Source: Steroidobacteraceae bacterium
GTDB taxonomy: Bacteria > Pseudomonadota > Gammaproteobacteria > Steroidobacterales > Steroidobacteraceae
Direction of reading: 5' to 3'
Assembly: GCA_025927665.1 (NCBI GenBank)
Contig: JAICKZ010000133.1
Location: 1-8,589, forward strand
Length of the DNA stretch: 8,589 nt
The notes under the pieces were generated by a model. That model worked only from the letters and a program-made list of their open reading frames with translations, was not told the DNA's origin and made no database searches. A program made the position numbers and the translations under genes. Below, piece after piece: positions 6,389 to 8,589 of the stretch; position 1 is the first letter of the stretch, and every line of letters starts with the position of its first letter.

Positions 6389-6451
6389 GCGCTCATTCTA
6401 TTTAGTACACTTATTCCGACAGTCATGCTGGACACAGACACGTGTTGCATC

Positions 6452-6457
6452 AGGTGG
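6452..6457 (+). promoter_or_regulatory. Probable ribosome binding site AGGTGG for the cyclase
   Basis: AGGTGG (one mismatch to AGGAGG) lies 5 nt before GTG 6463, whereas the longer start at GTG 6442 has no Shine-Dalgarno match. This favours 6463 as the initiation codon. Confidence 0.5.
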
Positions 6458-6462
6458 CGATT

Positions 6463-7506
6463 GTGAACAGTTTATCGCAGCTATCCTATTCAGTGATTAA
6501 TAATTGCGTTGATGCGGTCATTATTCAAACTCTGGCAGGAACTATTGTCGGTTGGAATCCGGCAGCAGAGCAATTATTTGGCTACAAAGCAAAGGAGATT
6601 TTAGGAAACTCAATTAAAACCCTGAGTGCTCCAGGCAACATCCGCGAAGAAGAAATGCTGCTTGGTCAGATTGTCCAAGGAATCGCAATAAAATCATTAC
6701 CCGCCATCCGCCTTCATAAGAAAGGTCAGCTGCTAGCAGTGAACATTACGTTGTCGCCTATTCTGAATAACAACGGCACCATTATTGGCGTATCCAGTAT
6801 CGTTCGTCTTGCCGATAATGCTCTACTTGAGGCGCAACAGTTGATGCTGCTCGCATATCAAGATCATTTAACTGGACTGTCAAATCGTATACAGTTGATT
6901 GATCGATTGGAACAGGCAATGCGTCGCGATGAACGCAATGCACAATACGGAGCGGTGCTATTCATTGATCTTGATCATTTCAAAGTTGTAAACGATAACA
7001 ATGGCCATTCTGTAGGTGATCGCATTCTGATAAGAACGGCGCGACGCATGAGGTCGCGATTACGGAGATGTGACACGATCGCGAGATGGGGCGGTGACGA
7101 ATTTATCGTATTGATTGAAGATCTTTCTGACAACTTTGCCAATGCTGAAGAAAAGGCGCGTGAAATCGCCACAAAAGTAGTGCATTTCTTAAGTACTCCT
7201 TACCATGTAAAAGGACGAATGTACTATTGTCCACCCAGTGTAGGAGTTGCCTTCTTTTGTGGCACCCTGCAATCAGTGTCGACCGTAATTGATAATGCAG
7301 ATAAGGCAATGTACGCCGCCAAATCCCGTGGCGGTTCACAATTCATTATAAGCGCCGCAAAACCTGTACGCCCTGACTATCTAAGAGCCACTGCTGAAGC
7401 CGACACCTTCGATAACTCTAACGAGGTTATTAACTCACATGTGCATGTCTATAAAACCACAGCAACACAGATGGATGTTGATCAAAGCAATAATTTATCA
7501 GGGTAA
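6463..7506 (+). CDS. PAS-GGDEF diguanylate cyclase
   Basis: Makes c-di-GMP from two GTP; probably cytoplasmic, as no membrane segment or signal peptide is visible. Counting from GTG 6463 (347 residues), a PAS sensor domain spans about 5-108 (VINNCVDAVII, GWNPAAEQLFGYKAKEILG). A short linker then leads to the GGDEF domain at about 132-298. The domain has DHLTGLSNR (134-142), FIDLDHFK (167-174) with the metal-binding Asp, and the active-site motif RWGGDEF ending at residue 214. The inhibitory site RRCD (201-204) lies exactly five residues before GGDEF, so product inhibition is predicted. SVGVA and ADKAMYAAKSRGG follow. There is no EAL domain; the last ~50 residues are a polar tail. The start at 6442 would add seven residues and cannot be excluded. 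The PAS ligand is unknown, with no evident haem or flavin signature. Confidence 0.94.
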   Translation: MNSLSQLSYSVINNCVDAVIIQTLAGTIVGWNPAAEQLFGYKAKEILGNSIKTLSAPGNIREEEMLLGQIVQGIAIKSLPAIRLHKKGQLLAVNITLSPILNNNGTIIGVSSIVRLADNALLEAQQLMLLAYQDHLTGLSNRIQLIDRLEQAMRRDERNAQYGAVLFIDLDHFKVVNDNNGHSVGDRILIRTARRMRSRLRRCDTIARWGGDEFIVLIEDLSDNFANAEEKAREIATKVVHFLSTPYHVKGRMYYCPPSVGVAFFCGTLQSVSTVIDNADKAMYAAKSRGGSQFIISAAKPVRPDYLRATAEADTFDNSNEVINSHVHVYKTTATQMDVDQSNNLSG

Positions 7507-7543
7507 TTGCTGAGTTAATGATTCACTTTAATCACAGTCCATA

Positions 7544-8023
7544 TCACAAGCCATAACGTTGCCTTTCAACGTGTGGCAATGCAACTTCATTCATAAATTT
7601 CTGCTTGCTATAGCGTATTTGTTTTTTGCTATCGACATCCCAATATTCCAAATAGTCTACGGTAACTTTGATCAATATCATGCTATTTGAACCGCTACGC
7701 GTCTCGTGCGCATTGCGGTGAATTGACCGGACTTTTTGCTGAAGCGCAATATTAGTGACAACAAAGGCAGTTCCGGAAACCGACAGTGCTGCATAGTCGT
7801 CTGCGTCACCACAATAAATACAGACTTCTGGATTACGCTCAACATGGTTAACTTGTGGCGCATTTGTATCTACAAAAAGCCATAGCGTACCGCTTTCATC
7901 GGCAAATGGACTGCTAATGCGACACGTACTTAATCTGCCGTCGGCCTCAAGCGTTACTAAAACAACATGTCTGTGATTTTCGACTACTGCAGATAGACGC
8001 GAATACATCATTTCATTATTCAT
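7544..8023 (-). CDS. Pyridoxamine 5'-phosphate oxidase-fold protein (general stress protein 26-like)
   Basis: A 159-residue split-barrel flavin-binding family protein. Members bind FMN, FAD or F420-like cofactors, and many have no known substrate. The fold is visible as VVLVTLEADGRLSTCRISSPF (20-40), then GTLWLFVDTNAPQVNHVERNPEVCIYCGD (45-73), DYAALSVSGTAFVV (75-88) and the C-terminal VDYLEYWDVDSKKQI, which resembles the stress-protein 26 subgroup. Length is normal for that subgroup. The ATG at 8023-8021 has only weak upstream AAG; further in-frame ATGs at codons 5 and 6 are possible. It is convergent with the cyclase (37-bp gap, no terminator seen) and divergent from the YihY/BrkB-type gene, so probably monocistronic. 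A candidate promoter and overlapping dyad lie upstream. Confidence 0.88.
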   Translation of the reverse strand: MNNEMMYSRLSAVVENHRHVVLVTLEADGRLSTCRISSPFADESGTLWLFVDTNAPQVNHVERNPEVCIYCGDADDYAALSVSGTAFVVTNIALQQKVRSIHRNAHETRSGSNSMILIKVTVDYLEYWDVDSKKQIRYSKQKFMNEVALPHVERQRYGL

Positions 8024-8055
8024 GTCTTACATTAAACTTTCATTGGCGTAAATGT

Positions 8056-8084
8056 TATATATGTAATCATCATATTCTCGTCAG
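8056..8084 (-). promoter_or_regulatory. Candidate sigma70 promoter for the oxidase-fold gene
   Basis: On the minus strand CTGACG (8084-8079, 4/6 to TTGACA), a 17-bp spacer and TATATA (8061-8056, 4/6 to TATAAT). Transcription would start near 8049, giving a leader of about 25 nt before the ATG at 8023. The matches are moderate; the spacing and position support it. Confidence 0.4.
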
Positions 8085-8097
8085 ATGTTACTGACGA
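8078..8097. promoter_or_regulatory. Dyad TCGTCAG-N6-CTGACGA, candidate operator
   Basis: Perfect 7-bp arms with a 6-nt spacer in the divergent gap between the oxidase-fold gene and the YihY/BrkB-type gene. One arm covers the candidate -35 of the minus-strand promoter, so a bound protein would block it; it could also act on the plus-strand gene, whose ATG is 82 bp away. There is no T-run, so it is unlikely to be a terminator. Confidence 0.5.
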
Positions 8098-8179
8098 CAG
8101 ATAGACGTTGTCCCACCTCGCCACTTTGTATGTACATCCTTATCATTATTTTGGCGACTTTTACATTCGTGTGCACCAT

Positions 8180-8589
8180 ATGAATTTACTGCGCGCTCGT
8201 GCTTGGTTACATCTATCACGATGTGCCCTAACACATTGGCTCTCCGATCAAGCATCTTCGATTGGTGCCGCGTTGGCGTTTTATTGTGCGTTTTCATTTG
8301 CGCCATTACTGGTTATTCTGGTAAGCGTTGTCAGCTGGTTAGTAGGTACGGATCGAGCGTATGGTTACATAGACTCGCAACTAACATCCTTATTCGGTGT
8401 TAACACAACAAGTATCTTGCTATCTGCGATGAAAAGCTCACAAAAAGGCAGCGGGTTACTAGCAACAATAGTAAGCGTTGTGACTTTATTGATTGGTGCT
8501 ACGTCGGTATTTTCTGCGTTGCAAACAGCGCTACAACAAATTTTTGGTACTCAACAGCAGGACTCCAGTGGTTTATGGTCCATACTGCG
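8180..8589 (+). CDS. YihY/BrkB-family inner-membrane protein, 3' part missing
   Basis: Polytopic inner-membrane protein of the YihY/BrkB family (formerly mis-assigned as RNase BN); the molecular function is not settled. I translated 136 complete codons from the ATG at 8180 to the window edge. Residues 1-21 are cytoplasmic, followed by SSIGAALAFYCAFSFAPLLVILVSVVSW (about 26-53), matching the family signature of an Ala-rich helix with Tyr, Phe and APLL. A second hydrophobic stretch covers about 95-115 (GLLATIVSVVTLLIGATSVF). ALQQIFG ... SSGLW near the end matches the family's conserved amphipathic segment. Members usually have about 280-430 residues. No Shine-Dalgarno is visible before the ATG, and an in-frame GTG lies three codons upstream at 8171; ATG is preferred because it fits the family's start. 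Confidence 0.88.
   Translation, partial: MNLLRARAWLHLSRCALTHWLSDQASSIGAALAFYCAFSFAPLLVILVSVVSWLVGTDRAYGYIDSQLTSLFGVNTTSILLSAMKSSQKGSGLLATIVSVVTLLIGATSVFSALQTALQQIFGTQQQDSSGLWSIL

Larger units (their letters stand above)
6326..6462. other. Intergenic region between asmA-like and cyclase genes
   Basis: This 137-bp gap has no evident terminator after the asmA-like gene and no convincing sigma70 promoter (TTGCAA at 6339-6344 has no good -10 at 16-18 bp). Its main content is the two decamer copies at 6352-6361 and 6379-6388 and a truncated copy at 6402-6408. Confidence 0.5.

Noticed and set aside
7519..7534. Inverted repeat TGATT-N6-AATCA between the convergent cyclase and oxidase-fold genes
   Set aside because: Only 5 AT-rich bp per arm and no T-run; not a credible terminator.

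Overview
The window comes from a Gram-negative bacterium, most likely a beta- or gammaproteobacterium of moderate, slightly AT-leaning base composition. The evidence is an envelope gene set (outer-membrane polysaccharide exporter, Wzz-type co-polymerase, AsmA-family protein) together with EpsB/EpsE/EpsF subtypes. As I recall, these occur in the order B-E-F in the Methylobacillus-type exopolysaccharide (methanolan) cluster and in related exosortase-linked clusters. No RNA gene, insertion sequence, CRISPR array or phage gene was recognised.

Left part (1-3385, minus strand): the head of an exopolysaccharide operon, transcribed leftward and out of the window. In order of transcription it holds a 151-residue exported single-pass membrane protein of unknown function, epsB (initiating sugar-phosphate transferase), epsE (periplasmic/outer-membrane export protein) and epsF (chain-length/co-polymerase protein, cut by the window edge). 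Spacings of 13 nt, an 11-nt overlap and 40 nt indicate one transcript. EpsB would load the first sugar phosphate on undecaprenyl phosphate, EpsF would govern polymerisation and chain length, and EpsE would form the exit channel.

Middle (3386-3876): a 491-bp divergent intergenic region, rich in inverted repeats, separating the leftward eps operon from rightward genes. The rightward genes are an unrecognised 132-residue protein with a proline-rich C-terminal part, and an AsmA-family envelope protein whose first possible ATG lies 1 nt after the stop of its neighbour. After 137 bp comes a PAS-GGDEF diguanylate cyclase with intact catalytic and inhibitory sites, a plausible c-di-GMP source for controlling the eps genes next door (inference only).

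Right end (7544-8589): a small pyridoxamine-oxidase-fold protein on the minus strand, convergent with the cyclase, and the first 136 codons of a YihY/BrkB-type membrane protein on the plus strand. The two diverge from a 156-bp gap holding a 7+7 bp dyad that overlaps a candidate -35 element.

The genes themselves are mostly familiar. The least expected signals are a decamer, TTAGRTRCGC, found three times and each time in intergenic DNA upstream of the 132-residue/AsmA pair or the cyclase; the two unrecognised small proteins flanking the divergent region; and a pair of mutually exclusive inverted repeats inside the 132-residue gene.
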